A DNA stretch of 64,000 bases from SZAS-103 sp038234715 (GCA_038234715.1 JBBQTD010000013.1:1-64000), one strand, 5' to 3'; counted from the first letter of the stretch, positions 34,216 to 44,154 are shown. Numbers and translations are program-made. The notes: generated by a model not told the origin, from the letters alone.

Positions 34216-35205
34216 TCAATACCGCGCGCGGTAGCGATCCAGTCGCGCCTGCCGGTTTTCGCCGTGGCCAAGGATGTCGGGCAGGATCGAAGCGATCCGC
34301 GCCGGCACAATGCCCAGCCGGTGCAAGCCATCGATGCCGCCCACCGAGTCGGTGAGCAGGGAACGGTAGTTGTCGCTGGAGAACGGCTTGCCAGGTAAGA
34401 AATCCATCACGAAGGCCTGGACGCGGCCGAACGCATCCGGTAGCGGCATGACGCTTCGACGCAGTCCAAGCTGTTGCGCCGTCATTCGCACGATCTGCGC
34501 GAGCGTCACCACATCGGGGCCGTAAAGCTCGTAGCATTGATGCACGGTGGCTTCGTCGGCGAGTGCGCGCGCGAATGCCTTGACTACGTCTCCGATATGG
34601 ACCGGCGCGAATTGCGAGGACGCGCGTGCCAGTGGCAGCACTGGAGCCACTTCCAGTAACGCCGCGAAACGGCAAAATAGTCCGTCGCCGGGGCCGAAGA
34701 TGACCGATGGCTGGAAGATGGTCCACGCAAGGCCAGAGGCCTTCACCAGATCTTCGGCTTCGCCGCGCGTGCGCAGGTAATGGCTGCGCCCGCGGCCGGC
34801 GTTGAGCGCACTCATCTGCAGCAGGCGCGACACGTTGGAATCGCGACACGCTGCGATCAGCGTGCCAGTGAGTTCGACGTGCGCCCGCGTAAAACCTCGT
34901 CCCGAATCGTTGCGACCGAAGCCGCCCGTTTCATTGAGGATCCCGACCAGGTTGATCGCGACATCGCTGCCGCGAAGCGCGTGCGCAAGCGCGGCGCCGT
35001 TGTATTCGTCGCAATCGCGGATCGTCGCATCCTGCGGCAACTGGCGATCCAGGTGGCGCGCGTGGTTGCGACTGATCACGCTGACATCGTGGCCATCGGT
35101 GACCAGCCGCTCGACCATCGAGTGGCCCACGAAGCCGGTCCCGCCGAGCACCGAGATCTTCAGTGGAGCGCCCTTCAATTCCTGCGTGATCATCGGTGCG
35201 CTCAT
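34216..35205 (-). CDS. NDUFA9-like NAD(P)-binding protein (extended SDR)
   Basis: 329 residues. The Rossmann motif LGGTGFVGHSMVERL is at the N-terminus. GGFGRNDSGRGFTRAHVEL, RTRGEAEDLVKASGL and FGPGDGLFCRFAAL place it with the atypical SDR group that contains complex I subunit NDUFA9 and bacterial homologues. Its substrate is unknown; quinone or nucleotide-sugar chemistry has been suggested for the family. It is translationally coupled to slt (ATGA overlap). Confidence 0.87.
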   Translation of the reverse strand: MSAPMITQELKGAPLKISVLGGTGFVGHSMVERLVTDGHDVSVISRNHARHLDRQLPQDATIRDCDEYNGAALAHALRGSDVAINLVGILNETGGFGRNDSGRGFTRAHVELTGTLIAACRDSNVSRLLQMSALNAGRGRSHYLRTRGEAEDLVKASGLAWTIFQPSVIFGPGDGLFCRFAALLEVAPVLPLARASSQFAPVHIGDVVKAFARALADEATVHQCYELYGPDVVTLAQIVRMTAQQLGLRRSVMPLPDAFGRVQAFVMDFLPGKPFSSDNYRSLLTDSVGGIDGLHRLGIVPARIASILPDILGHGENRQARLDRYRARY

Positions 35206-37208
35206 CGCATCGCCTCATTGGTCAGTGTCGGCATCGCGCAGACGAAGCGGCGTCTTTGCGCATCCGGAACGGTGCGGCCGAGCATACGCTCGGACAACGG
35301 TACTGCCTTGCCGTCGAAACGCCAGTCGTAGATCACCGAAAACGCCAGCACGCGCATGATGTATTCGCGGGTTTCCTTGTAGTCGACGGTCTCGATCCAG
35401 AAATCCGGATCGAGCTGTGGACGCTGGGTGAGCCAGCGCTCGACTGGGGTTGCCCCGGCGTTGTAGGCGCCGATGGCGAGGTAGGTGCGACCACCGAAGC
35501 GGTCCAGCATCTGCCGCAGGTAAGCACTACCGAGCATGATGTTGATCTGTGGCTGGTACAGCATGTCGCCGCCGCTCCATGCGATTCCCAGCGTGCGGGC
35601 GACGCGTGCTCCGGCTGAGGGCAGCAATTGCATCAGCCCGCGCGCGTCCGCTGCAGAGCGCGCTGTCGGCATCCATGCGCTCTCGGCGCGAATCTCCGCC
35701 GCGACCCAGGCCGGATCGATTGCGTTCGCACGCGCCTGTTCGCGCACGGTATTCGCTTCGTTGAGCGGGAAACGCAGCCTGTAATTGCGCAGTTCGTCGG
35801 GAGCTTGCTTCCCCGAGGATGTCGTGCCGAGTGCAAACGTCGCCCGGTCGTACCAGCCAGCGTCCTGCGCAAGGGCAACCGCGATCTGCCGCTGGCTGTC
35901 GTCGAAGCCGGAGAGCGCCTGCTTCCATTCGCGCTCGGCCCACGCGAGCCGGCCGATCTGTACCAGCTCCAGCGCGCGCGCCAAAGAGGGTGTCGCCGCG
36001 ACGCGCGCGCGGGCATCGTCGGACACCGTCAGCTCGATCGGGCACATGCTGTACGCCTGGCGCAGGCGATCTGCGGCCAGGAAACCGTGATACGTCGCGG
36101 TACGCGCGGCTTGCGCGTAGAGCGCGTTCGCGGCCTTCCCATCGCCTTTGCGTTCGCGCAGACGGGCTTCGAAATATTGCCAGCGCGGATCGCTGCGCTG
36201 GGCTGGGTCCATCGCGACGATCGCCTTGAGCGCAGTCGTATCGTCACCGCGCGCGATCGCCTCGCGCACTTGCCATTCGTGCAACTTCGGGTCGTATGCC
36301 GACGCGGGCACCGCCGCGAGGCGCTGTGCGGATCCAGGCAGGTACGAACCCACCGTCCACAACGCGATCGCGTACTGCACGCGACCGCGATCTGCTTCGC
36401 CCATCTGCAATTGCTGTGCGAGCTGCGCCAGGCGTGCCTGCGCGATATCCGGGTCGCGTCTTGCCAGTCGGGTCAGTCCGATGGAGACAACGTGCCGGCT
36501 GCGATCGGTCCTTGGCCACGTCCTGGCGACGTCGTTTGGCGACTCGATGAACGACGCGTACGCATTGACCAGCGCAACCTGGTCGGAAGGAAGGTCGCGA
36601 GCGGCGCTGCGCATGACGCTGGTGTTGGCCTGTTCGGCGGCGGCATCGATGCGTTTCCAGCGCAGCTCCAGCGTGAGCTTGCCGCGGGCATCAAGGAGCG
36701 CAAAGGGCGCATCGCAATCGACAGGCAGCGCATCGCCGCCCTGCCAGAGCGCAATGGAGTCATTGAGCCAGTCGGCGTCCGGTTCCCCGGTGGCCAGCCG
36801 CGCGGCGAGATCGGCGCAGCGCAGCGACGCGCTGGCGGTTGGAGCGTAGAAGGCGCGAAACGTCTTCCAGTCGCGGCGTCGATCGAGTTCCTGCAACCAC
36901 GCGTCGCGCAGCAGGTTGGCCGCAACCTGGCCGTCGTACTGGTCGAGGAACGCACGGACGGCGGCTGGATCGGAACTGGCCAGGTCGTGATGCAGGGTCG
37001 CGTAGCCGATCCAGGGAGCAAGCGGGTCTCGCGCAATCCGGCGGGCGCCTGCGGGATCGAGTCGTCCCGCTTCGGCCAGCGCCAGCGCATCGCGTACCTG
37101 CGCCTGCTGGCCGGTATCGCGAGTTCCGGCGGTCGGGGAGCCGGCTGCCAAACCGGCAAGGACCATCGCGGGCAACAGCAAGCCGGTCAACGGGAGGATC
37201 GATCGCAT
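35202..37208 (-). CDS. slt: Soluble lytic murein transglycosylase (Slt70 family)
   Basis: 668 residues with a signal peptide (MRSILPLTGLLLPAMVLAGL). A long alpha-superhelical U/L domain (about 30-470) carries a C-terminal goose-lysozyme-like SLT domain. The catalytic Glu lies in IRAESAWMPTARS; GLMQLLPSAG, NIMLGSAYLRQML and AIGAYNAGATPVERW complete the signature. It cleaves glycan strands to 1,6-anhydro products in the periplasm. Slightly longer than E. coli Slt70 (about 645). Confidence 0.95.
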   Translation of the reverse strand: MRSILPLTGLLLPAMVLAGLAAGSPTAGTRDTGQQAQVRDALALAEAGRLDPAGARRIARDPLAPWIGYATLHHDLASSDPAAVRAFLDQYDGQVAANLLRDAWLQELDRRRDWKTFRAFYAPTASASLRCADLAARLATGEPDADWLNDSIALWQGGDALPVDCDAPFALLDARGKLTLELRWKRIDAAAEQANTSVMRSAARDLPSDQVALVNAYASFIESPNDVARTWPRTDRSRHVVSIGLTRLARRDPDIAQARLAQLAQQLQMGEADRGRVQYAIALWTVGSYLPGSAQRLAAVPASAYDPKLHEWQVREAIARGDDTTALKAIVAMDPAQRSDPRWQYFEARLRERKGDGKAANALYAQAARTATYHGFLAADRLRQAYSMCPIELTVSDDARARVAATPSLARALELVQIGRLAWAEREWKQALSGFDDSQRQIAVALAQDAGWYDRATFALGTTSSGKQAPDELRNYRLRFPLNEANTVREQARANAIDPAWVAAEIRAESAWMPTARSAADARGLMQLLPSAGARVARTLGIAWSGGDMLYQPQINIMLGSAYLRQMLDRFGGRTYLAIGAYNAGATPVERWLTQRPQLDPDFWIETVDYKETREYIMRVLAFSVIYDWRFDGKAVPLSERMLGRTVPDAQRRRFVCAMPTLTNEAMR

Positions 37209-37372
37209 GGAGGGCAAGTGTAGCCGATGGATGCCGCACGGCCGCTGCGAAGCCTGCATTTTCAGGCGGAGGTTGCGTGGTGGGGCGCGATAGGCGCCCC
37301 GAGGTTTCGACGCATCCGGTCTCGCCAAGGCATCTCAATCGCTCGAATCGACGCAGTCTGGAACAATTGCAC

Positions 37373-37401
37373 TTGCGTTAACTTCACACTTTGTTTACAA
37401 A
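37373..37401 (+). promoter_or_regulatory. Candidate promoter of the TonB-dependent receptor gene
   Basis: TTGCGT (37373-37378), a 17-bp spacer and TACAAA (37396-37401) lie in an AT-rich stretch unlike the surrounding sequence, about 50 bp upstream of the receptor start. Sequence match only. Confidence 0.45.
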
Positions 37402-37454
37402 CGCAGGGCGCGCCGGATTCTGGCAGCGCAACACATTTCTCCGGGGAGATATCG

Positions 37455-40436
37455 ATGATCGTGATCCGTCGTAGCCGCCTGTGCGCAGCAGTCCTTGCCG
37501 CGCTCCTGCCCGCCGCTCTGCCTGCTCTGGCGCAGGACGCTGCAAGCCCCCCAACCGGCCAGAACGCCAAGACGCTTGATCGGGTCACCGTGACTGGTTC
37601 GCGCATCAAGCAGTCGAACAAGGTCACCAGTCAGCCGGTCGCGATCATCACCCGCGAAACGATCGACAAGAGTGGCGCGACCTCAATCGGACAATATCTC
37701 CAGACCTTGTCCTCCAGCGGTCAGGCGACCAACGCCAAGGTCAACTCGTCCGGCAACTTCGGTTATCCGTCCGACGGCGGCGGCATCGGCGCCGGTTCGG
37801 CGCAGGTGGACTTGCGAAACCTCGGCTCCAAGCGTGTCTTGGTGCTGGTTGACGGCATTCGCTGGGTCAACGAATCCTCGGCCTCGGGCGTCAGCGGCAG
37901 CGCCGACCTGAACACGATTCCGCTCGCGATCGTCGATCGGATCGAAGTGCTGGAAGATGGCGCTTCGGCGATCTACGGTTCGGATGCGATAGCCGGCGTG
38001 GTCAATATCATCACCCGCAAGAAATTCAATGGCGCGCAAGTGCATGTAAAAGGCGGCAGCTACGGCCACGGCGGGGACGATAACGAAGCCGATGTCACCG
38101 TGGGCGGCGGCGGCGACAAGTTCAACGGTGTGTTCTCGGCCAGCTATGTGGAATCCAAGGGGATCAGCTCCAGTGCGTCCGCGGAGTCCTCGGTTGGAGA
38201 ACCCGGCTGGCCGTTCGGCATCAGTTCGGGCACACCGCAGGGCCGTTTCCGGTTCTGTGATCCGGGTATAGCTTCGTCGGGCGATCCAAACAATCCTGCC
38301 ACCGGCAGTTGCGCCGACGGTTCCTTCTTCAGTCTGGCGCTGAACAACGGCACCACGGTGCCAAACTACAATGGCGGCAATCCCGATTCGGGCGCAGGCA
38401 CCTACCATCACTTCACCAACGCAGATCGCTTCAACTACGCGCCGTTCAACTTGCTGCTGACGCCAAGCAAGCGCAAGTCGCTGTTCACCAGCGTCACCTA
38501 TGACGTCAGTGACAACGTTCAGTTGCACGCGAAGGCGCTGTACAACAACCGTGAATCAACCAACCAGGCGGCTCCCGAGCCAATCTTCGTCGGACCGGTT
38601 GCGGCAACCGGTGGCATCGCGGACACCATTTCGATTTCGCGTTTCAATCCGTTCAATCCGTTCGGCATCGACCTGTGCGCAGTCGCGTCGCCGACGTGCG
38701 GTGATGGCACCGCGAATTTCCTCGGCATCACCAGGCGCCCGCTCGAGGCCGGGCCGCGCATCTTCACCCAGAACGTGGACACCTGGTACCTCAATCTGGG
38801 CCTGAGCGGCACGGTCAACTGGGGCCTGCGCGGGATGGACTGGAACGTGGATTACGCGCATTCCGAAAACAGCGCTTCGCAGCAGTTTCTGAACGGTTTC
38901 AACATCGGCCATATCAAGATCGCACTGGGCGATCCGGCCGTCTGTGCGGCGACGCCGGGCTGCACTCCGCTGGATCTGTTCGGTGGATTGGGCCGCCCGA
39001 TCACTGCAGCGATGCTCAACTACGTCACCACGACCCAGCACGACTCCAGCAAGCAGGTGTTCGATCTGCTCAATGCCAACCTCACCGGCGATTTGTGGGC
39101 GATGGGCGACAACCGCTATGCGGGTTTCGCGGTTGGTTACGAACATCGCCGGTATGAGGGCAGTTTCAATCCCGATCCGCTGCGCAGCACGGGCGAATCG
39201 CAGGACTCCTTCGCGATCCCGATCAAGGCCGACTATAGCGTGGATGAAGGCTACGCCGAGTTGCAGGTGCCATGGTTGCAGACTTTCAGCAGCGATTTCG
39301 CGGTGCGCTATTCCAATTACTCGACCTTCGGCGGCGCTACGACCGGCAAGGTCGGCTTGCGTTGGCAGCCGATCGAGGATCTGGTGGTCCGTGGGACGTA
39401 TTCGCAGGGCTTCCGCGCACCGAATCTTGGCGAACTGTTTGGCTTGGCCCAATTCGGCGCGACCTTGACCGATCCTTGTGGTCCAAGCGGCTCGCCGGTG
39501 GTGGTGCCGGGGAATAACTCGACGCTGGCAACCAATTGCCGTGCTTCGGGCGTACCGAACGGCTTCCAGCAAGCCAACACCCAGATCACGACCTTCACCG
39601 GCGGCAATCCGAACCTGCAACCCGAGAAGTCCGACAACTACAACATCGGCGGCGTGTACAGCCCGTCCTGGGCGGACAACCTGTCCTGGTCGACCAAGCT
39701 CGACTTCGAGGTGGACTACTACCACTACAAGATCAAGAAGGCGATCCAGGCCCCCGATCTCCAGGTTCTGCTCGACAAGTGTTTCGGCACGAGCGCGTTC
39801 GGTAGCGCGGAATGCGCGGGCTTCACCCGCGGCCCCAGCGGCGACCTCAATCCGCCGAAGGATTTCCTCGCCAACCTCGGCACCATCACCACCAACGGCT
39901 TCGATCTGAAAGCCAATTGGATCGGCCCGCAGACGAGCTGGGGCCAGCCGAGCGCTGCGCTGCAAGCCACCCGCACGATTGGCTACAAGGCCGTCGATGA
40001 GGGCGGCAACGCATCGCGGCGTGTGGTCGGGGCAGAGGTGCAACAAAGCGTCGGCGACAGTTCGATTCCGAGTTGGAAGACCAACGTCCAGTTCGGTTGG
40101 AAGATTGGCGATTGGGATGCGGCGTGGAACGTGCGTTACATCAGCGCGGTGAAGGAAGACTGCAGTTTGGCGAACTTCCCCACCACGTTCTGCGCGACTG
40201 ATGCCGGCGGCAATCCGACCGGTTCGCACAAACTCGCTGCAACCGTCTACAACGATGTGCAACTGAGTTGGAATCATTCGTTTGGGGTAGATGGCCTGAA
40301 GCTGGGCGTCGGCGCGAACAACGTGTTCGCGCGGAAGCCTCCGATCTGCGTGACCTGTTCGCTGAACAACTACGACTCAGGTACCTACGACCTGCCGTTC
40401 CGCTTCTGGTATGCGGAGGCAACCTACAAGTTCTGA
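37455..40436 (+). CDS. TonB-dependent outer membrane receptor
   Basis: 993 residues; ATG after a strong GGGGAG site. A signal peptide ends at LPALAQD. The plug domain starts RVTVTGSRIKQSNKVTSQPV and has VLVLVDGIRWVN and EVLEDGASAIYGSDAIAGVV. The remaining 750 residues form the beta barrel, ending in the aromatic WYAEATYKF. Paired Cys in predicted loops (VCAATPGCTPLDLFGG and others) are typical of the large receptors that are numerous in xanthomonads. No adjacent regulator or transporter reveals the substrate. Confidence 0.93.
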   Translation: MIVIRRSRLCAAVLAALLPAALPALAQDAASPPTGQNAKTLDRVTVTGSRIKQSNKVTSQPVAIITRETIDKSGATSIGQYLQTLSSSGQATNAKVNSSGNFGYPSDGGGIGAGSAQVDLRNLGSKRVLVLVDGIRWVNESSASGVSGSADLNTIPLAIVDRIEVLEDGASAIYGSDAIAGVVNIITRKKFNGAQVHVKGGSYGHGGDDNEADVTVGGGGDKFNGVFSASYVESKGISSSASAESSVGEPGWPFGISSGTPQGRFRFCDPGIASSGDPNNPATGSCADGSFFSLALNNGTTVPNYNGGNPDSGAGTYHHFTNADRFNYAPFNLLLTPSKRKSLFTSVTYDVSDNVQLHAKALYNNRESTNQAAPEPIFVGPVAATGGIADTISISRFNPFNPFGIDLCAVASPTCGDGTANFLGITRRPLEAGPRIFTQNVDTWYLNLGLSGTVNWGLRGMDWNVDYAHSENSASQQFLNGFNIGHIKIALGDPAVCAATPGCTPLDLFGGLGRPITAAMLNYVTTTQHDSSKQVFDLLNANLTGDLWAMGDNRYAGFAVGYEHRRYEGSFNPDPLRSTGESQDSFAIPIKADYSVDEGYAELQVPWLQTFSSDFAVRYSNYSTFGGATTGKVGLRWQPIEDLVVRGTYSQGFRAPNLGELFGLAQFGATLTDPCGPSGSPVVVPGNNSTLATNCRASGVPNGFQQANTQITTFTGGNPNLQPEKSDNYNIGGVYSPSWADNLSWSTKLDFEVDYYHYKIKKAIQAPDLQVLLDKCFGTSAFGSAECAGFTRGPSGDLNPPKDFLANLGTITTNGFDLKANWIGPQTSWGQPSAALQATRTIGYKAVDEGGNASRRVVGAEVQQSVGDSSIPSWKTNVQFGWKIGDWDAAWNVRYISAVKEDCSLANFPTTFCATDAGGNPTGSHKLAATVYNDVQLSWNHSFGVDGLKLGVGANNVFARKPPICVTCSLNNYDSGTYDLPFRFWYAEATYKF

Positions 40437-40459
40437 TTGCGGCGTCCACGGAACGAAAA

Positions 40460-40485
40460 GACCGGCGAGCAATCGCCGGTTTTTT
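40460..40485 (+). terminator. Terminator of the TonB-dependent receptor gene
   Basis: An 8-bp stem ACCGGCGA/TCGCCGGT (40460-40467 with 40472-40479), a 4-nt loop and a run of seven T. It lies 24 nt after the receptor stop. Confidence 0.9.
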
Positions 40486-40544
40486 TGCGCAATTGGAAAG
40501 TCCCGTTTGAGATCGCACGGAGCAGATGATGCGAACGGCGACAG

Positions 40545-41300
40545 TCAGACCATTTGCTTCGCCGGCAGCGACAACTCCAATGCGATCGCCAGGTGGTCCG
40601 ATCGGCCGGCGACGAGGGCGCGCGGCTGTTGGGTTGCGAGTCCTTCGCTGAAGAGGATGTGGTCAAGAGCGCGGACCGGCTTCCAGCTCGGAAACGTGTG
40701 CGGGACCTGGGCCGCTGGCCGCAGGCGCGTGCGCCGATACAGCATCTCCATTTCCGGGGTGTCGTGGCCACAATTGAAATCGCCCATCAGCACCACGTGG
40801 CGCGCATCGGCGAGCAGGTCCGCAAGAAAATCCAGCTGCGCCGTGCGCGACTGCGCGCCGAGCGACAGGTGCGCGATTGCAACCGTGAGCCGGTCGTCGG
40901 TTTTGCCAAAGCGTGCGAGCAGTACGCCACGACCAGCCACCCGGCCGGGCAGCGCGTAGTCGAGGATCTCGGTCGGCCGCTCACGGCTCAGCAGCCCATT
41001 CGCGCTGTGGGTGATGCCGCCGACACGACGATTGGGCTGGTGGCTCCAGAACGGAAACCCGGCCAGCTCGGCGATGCGATGGGTCTGGTTGGTGAATCCC
41101 GAGCGCAGGCTGCCCGCGTCGCTTTCCTGCAGGCCCACCAGGTCGAAGTCGCTGCATAGTTCCGCGATGGCTGCCAGGTTGTCCTGCTTGCCGTGCGGAA
41201 GCACATGCGACCAGCTGCGCGACACGTAGTCGCGATAGCGCTGGGTGCTCGATCCGGCCTGGATGTTGCAGCTGAGCAGGCGCAGGCGGCGAGCAGTCAT
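40545..41300 (-). CDS. Endonuclease/exonuclease/phosphatase (EEP) family protein
   Basis: 251 residues from MTARRLRLLSCNIQAG. The fold-defining residues are visible: Asn in SCNIQ, Glu in VGLQESD, IAHLSLG, the catalytic MGDFNCG (Asp and Asn) and the final SDHLAIALEL His. No signal peptide is seen. The family hydrolyses phosphodiesters; the substrate of this group is unknown. The next minus-strand gene upstream is the DsbA-like lipoprotein. Confidence 0.88.
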   Translation of the reverse strand: MTARRLRLLSCNIQAGSSTQRYRDYVSRSWSHVLPHGKQDNLAAIAELCSDFDLVGLQESDAGSLRSGFTNQTHRIAELAGFPFWSHQPNRRVGGITHSANGLLSRERPTEILDYALPGRVAGRGVLLARFGKTDDRLTVAIAHLSLGAQSRTAQLDFLADLLADARHVVLMGDFNCGHDTPEMEMLYRRTRLRPAAQVPHTFPSWKPVRALDHILFSEGLATQQPRALVAGRSDHLAIALELSLPAKQMV

Positions 41301-41344
41301 TTCAGGCAGGGCCCAGGCGCGCGATGATGCGCGCAACCATGACG

Positions 41345-42217
41345 TCAGTGCCCGACGTGTGCGGGCCGCTGCTTGGCGATCAGCCAGTCGACCGTGTGCA
41401 GCATTGCCCCGGCGCCCGCCGCCGTCATCATCACGCGGTATTTTCCGTCCACGACAATGGTTGGCGTCGCCTGGACGCCCCAGCGCAGTTCCTGGTCGTG
41501 TGCTGCGGCAACCTTTGCGCCGACCGCGAAACTCTGCATGGTGGACGCGAAGACTTTCGGATCGACGCCGTAGTCAGCATAGATCTTGGGAATGTCGTCC
41601 GCCGTGGTCACGCGCTTGTCGACCCAGACCGCGTTGAAGGTCTTGTCGTGGCTCTTTTCCAGGATACCCATCGCCTGCGCGGCGTAGAACGCATGCGCAA
41701 ACGCACCCCAGATCCCGCCGAAGTCCGCCGGCATGTAGATGAACTGCACATCGGCCGGTGCCGCCTTGGCCCACTTGCTCATGTCCGGCTGGAAATGGAA
41801 GCAATGGATACAGCTGTAGCCGAATACCTCGACGACCTGCACCTGTTTGCCGTGCGGCTGATCGGGCGCATCGATCACCTGGTAGTCCGTGCCTTCGACG
41901 GGAGTCACGCCGGGAGGCATTCCCTTCGCTGGAGCCGCCGCTGCGGTCGCTGCGGCTGTTGCGGCTGTTGCGGCAGGAGCGGAGGAAGCCGACGCTGCAT
42001 CAGTAGCTGCAGGCAATGGAGTCGACGCGGCTGATGCATCGACGGCAGTCGGGATTGCGGCGGGACTTGCTGCCGCAGTAGTGCTTGCAGAGGCGACTGC
42101 GGCGGCGGGCGCGGCGGCAGTCGCCGTCGCATCGTCGGGCGCCTTGGCGGCGCACGCCGTGGCCAGCAACAGCGTGGAGACCAGCAGGGTGGTCCGCGTG
42201 GCGGTGCGCAAAAGCAT
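41345..42217 (-). CDS. DsbA-like thiol:disulfide interchange lipoprotein
   Basis: 290 residues. The signal peptide ends in a lipobox (LLLATAC, Cys about 22), followed by a low-complexity Ala/Thr/Ser linker of about 75 residues and a DsbA thioredoxin fold. The active site reads GYSCIHCFHF, so the CxxC is CIHC, not CPHC as in E. coli DsbA. The cis-Pro loop is QATPTIVVDG. It should oxidise cysteines in periplasmic proteins from a membrane-tethered position. Adjacent and co-oriented with cytochrome c4, which may be relevant to haem attachment chemistry. Confidence 0.88.
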   Translation of the reverse strand: MLLRTATRTTLLVSTLLLATACAAKAPDDATATAAAPAAAVASASTTAAASPAAIPTAVDASAASTPLPAATDAASASSAPAATAATAAATAAAAPAKGMPPGVTPVEGTDYQVIDAPDQPHGKQVQVVEVFGYSCIHCFHFQPDMSKWAKAAPADVQFIYMPADFGGIWGAFAHAFYAAQAMGILEKSHDKTFNAVWVDKRVTTADDIPKIYADYGVDPKVFASTMQSFAVGAKVAAAHDQELRWGVQATPTIVVDGKYRVMMTAAGAGAMLHTVDWLIAKQRPAHVGH

Positions 42218-42313
42218 GGAGGAGTCCTCGAAAATCAGTGGGCTGGCGTCAGCTTGGGGATGCTGTGATGAGCCGCCATCGCGTCACACTGACCGCGATG
42301 GATGCGCGATGGT

Positions 42314-43237
42314 TCAATGCTGGTGGGCTGGCTGCGCCACCGGGGCCGCACTTGCGCTGGCTGCCGGAGAGGCTGCTGGAACCGGGGCTGGCGCAGGCTT
42401 GGCCTCGGCAGGTTTGGCGCTGCCGATGTCATTGGTGGCTGGATGCAGGCCGTTGATATACGTCGCCAGCGCCTGGATCTCCTCGTCGGTGAGGTTTTTT
42501 GCCACACCTGCCATCACCGGATTTGCGTAGTCGCCCCTGCCGAGCACGAGACCGCCGCGGAATGCGGTTAGTCGCACAGAGACGTATGCAGCATGCTGGC
42601 CGCCCAATGTCGGATAAGCAGGGCCCGGGTTGCCTGCTCCGGTCGGGCCGTGACACGCCATGCAGGCGGGAATTCCGCGCGCCGCATCGCCACCACGGTA
42701 GATCTGCTCGCCCACCTGATAGAACTTCTTGCCCTGGTTCGGGCCGCCCTTGATCGCAGTGTCGTCGGCGACGCCGGGTAGCGTTTTCTGGCTGGCGAAC
42801 CACGCGCCGACATCGCGCATGTCCTGGGGTTTGAGGGTGCTGGCAAAGCCCATCATCACCGGGGACTGCCGCTCTCCGGTCTGGAACAGCGCAAGCTGGC
42901 GCGCGATGTAGCGCTCCTGCTGCGCCGAGAGCTTTGGATACTGCGCGTCGGACGAATTGCCATCCATCCCGTGACAGGCGCCGCAGGATGCAGCCTTGGT
43001 CTGGCCAGCGGTGGCGTCGCCGGGCTTGGCGATTGCATGTGCGTCGGTGAGCGAGGCTGTTGGAGCGGGCGTGGTGGAAGCCAACGGAGTGACAGTGGCG
43101 CCGCCGGTTGCCGGTACGCTCGTCGGCGCAGTTGCCGTCGCAGTTGCTGGCGAAGCAGGCGGGGCCGGCTGCGGCTGCGCGAATGCAACCGCGGTAGCGA
43201 GCAGGGCGGCGACACCCAGGGTGCGCTTGAAGGTCAT
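42314..43237 (-). CDS. Dihaem cytochrome c4
   Basis: 307 residues. A signal peptide is followed by a Pro/Ala/Thr-rich linker and two class I cytochrome domains. Haem sites are CGACHG and CMACHG, with axial Met in PVMMGFA and NPVMAGVA. Cytochrome c4 carries electrons from the bc1 complex to terminal oxidases and could feed the aa3 oxidase encoded earlier in this window. The low-complexity insert between signal and first domain (about 70 residues) is longer than usual. Confidence 0.9.
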   Translation of the reverse strand: MTFKRTLGVAALLATAVAFAQPQPAPPASPATATATAPTSVPATGGATVTPLASTTPAPTASLTDAHAIAKPGDATAGQTKAASCGACHGMDGNSSDAQYPKLSAQQERYIARQLALFQTGERQSPVMMGFASTLKPQDMRDVGAWFASQKTLPGVADDTAIKGGPNQGKKFYQVGEQIYRGGDAARGIPACMACHGPTGAGNPGPAYPTLGGQHAAYVSVRLTAFRGGLVLGRGDYANPVMAGVAKNLTDEEIQALATYINGLHPATNDIGSAKPAEAKPAPAPVPAASPAASASAAPVAQPAHQH

Positions 43238-43423
43238 GGACAGCTCCGGATCAATGGGGCCGCGCGGCGATTTCCCCGCGCGCGCGCAACCTTCCGATTA
43301 TCCCCGCGCCTTCGGAGGCGGTCAACGAAACCAGAGGATAAGCCCGCACCTGCGTCGCTCAGCGGATACCGTCCGCGATGCATCGTACTGGCCCTGCGAC
43401 CCTCGCGCAGGCGATGATGGAGC

Positions 43424-44020
43424 ATGAGCAAATCCTCCAACGCGTTGTCCCGCACCTCCTATCTTGCCGCCGCCCACACGCCGCAACAGTTACCCGCCGA
43501 CGATGGCCGCGAGGTGGTCTTCGCCGGCCGTTCCAACGCAGGCAAGTCCAGCGCGCTGAACACCATCTGCAACCAGAATGCGCTTGCCCGCACGTCCAAG
43601 ACGCCTGGGCGCACCCAGCAGCTAGTGTTTTTCGAGGTTCTCAAGGGGAAGTATCTCGTCGACCTGCCCGGCTACGGCTACGCCAAGGTGTCCAAGGACC
43701 TGCGCGCGCACTGGCAGGGCTTCCTCAACGACTATTTCAGCACCCGTGCCGCGCTGTGCGGGATCGTCGTGGTCATGGACATCCGCCATCCGCTGCGTGA
43801 ATTCGACCTCGACATGCTGCGCTTCGCAGCCGACCGCGGCCTGCCCGCGCATTGCCTGCTGACCAAGTGCGACAAGATCGGCCGCGGCCCGCAGGCGCAG
43901 ACCTTGCTTGCGGTGCGCAAGGGATTGCCGGATCGCGCGACCGCGCAGGTGTTTTCGTCGGAGACCAAGCAAGGCGTGGATGAGGCGCGAGCGGTAGTGA
44001 CGGGGTGGCTTGAGGTTTGA
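43424..44020 (+). CDS. engB: Ribosome biogenesis GTPase YihA/YsxC (EngB)
   Basis: 198 residues. It helps large-subunit assembly. The G motifs are GRSNAGKSSALN (G1), KTPGRTQQ (G2), DLPGYGYAKV (G3) and LTKCDKI (G4). Length and order match the TrmE-Era-EngA-YihA family. Divergent from cytochrome c4, the usual neighbour in gammaproteobacteria. Confidence 0.95.
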   Translation: MSKSSNALSRTSYLAAAHTPQQLPADDGREVVFAGRSNAGKSSALNTICNQNALARTSKTPGRTQQLVFFEVLKGKYLVDLPGYGYAKVSKDLRAHWQGFLNDYFSTRAALCGIVVVMDIRHPLREFDLDMLRFAADRGLPAHCLLTKCDKIGRGPQAQTLLAVRKGLPDRATAQVFSSETKQGVDEARAVVTGWLEV

Positions 44021-44047
44021 ACTTCGTTGTCTTCTTGTCCTGGTTGT

Positions 44048-44076
44048 TATCCTGAGCGCAACGAAGGATCTGCTTC
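44048..44076 (+). repeat. Dispersed repeat of the CCTGAGCGCAACGAAGGAT type
   Basis: The 134-bp gap between engB and oppB contains TCCTGAGCGCAACGAAGGAT followed by CTGCTTC. This phrase recurs in intergenic regions of many proteobacteria, from general knowledge; only this copy is in the window. Further on, GCGTTCC and GGAACGC (about 44103-44132) form a 7-bp stem that may serve both convergent genes as a weak terminator. Confidence 0.5.
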
Positions 44077-44154
44077 TGCCTGCTTCCATGGAAGATTCAA
44101 GAGCGTTCCGTCCGCAGGGCGGCGGGAACGCCCTTTAGTTCTTGATATCAACCT

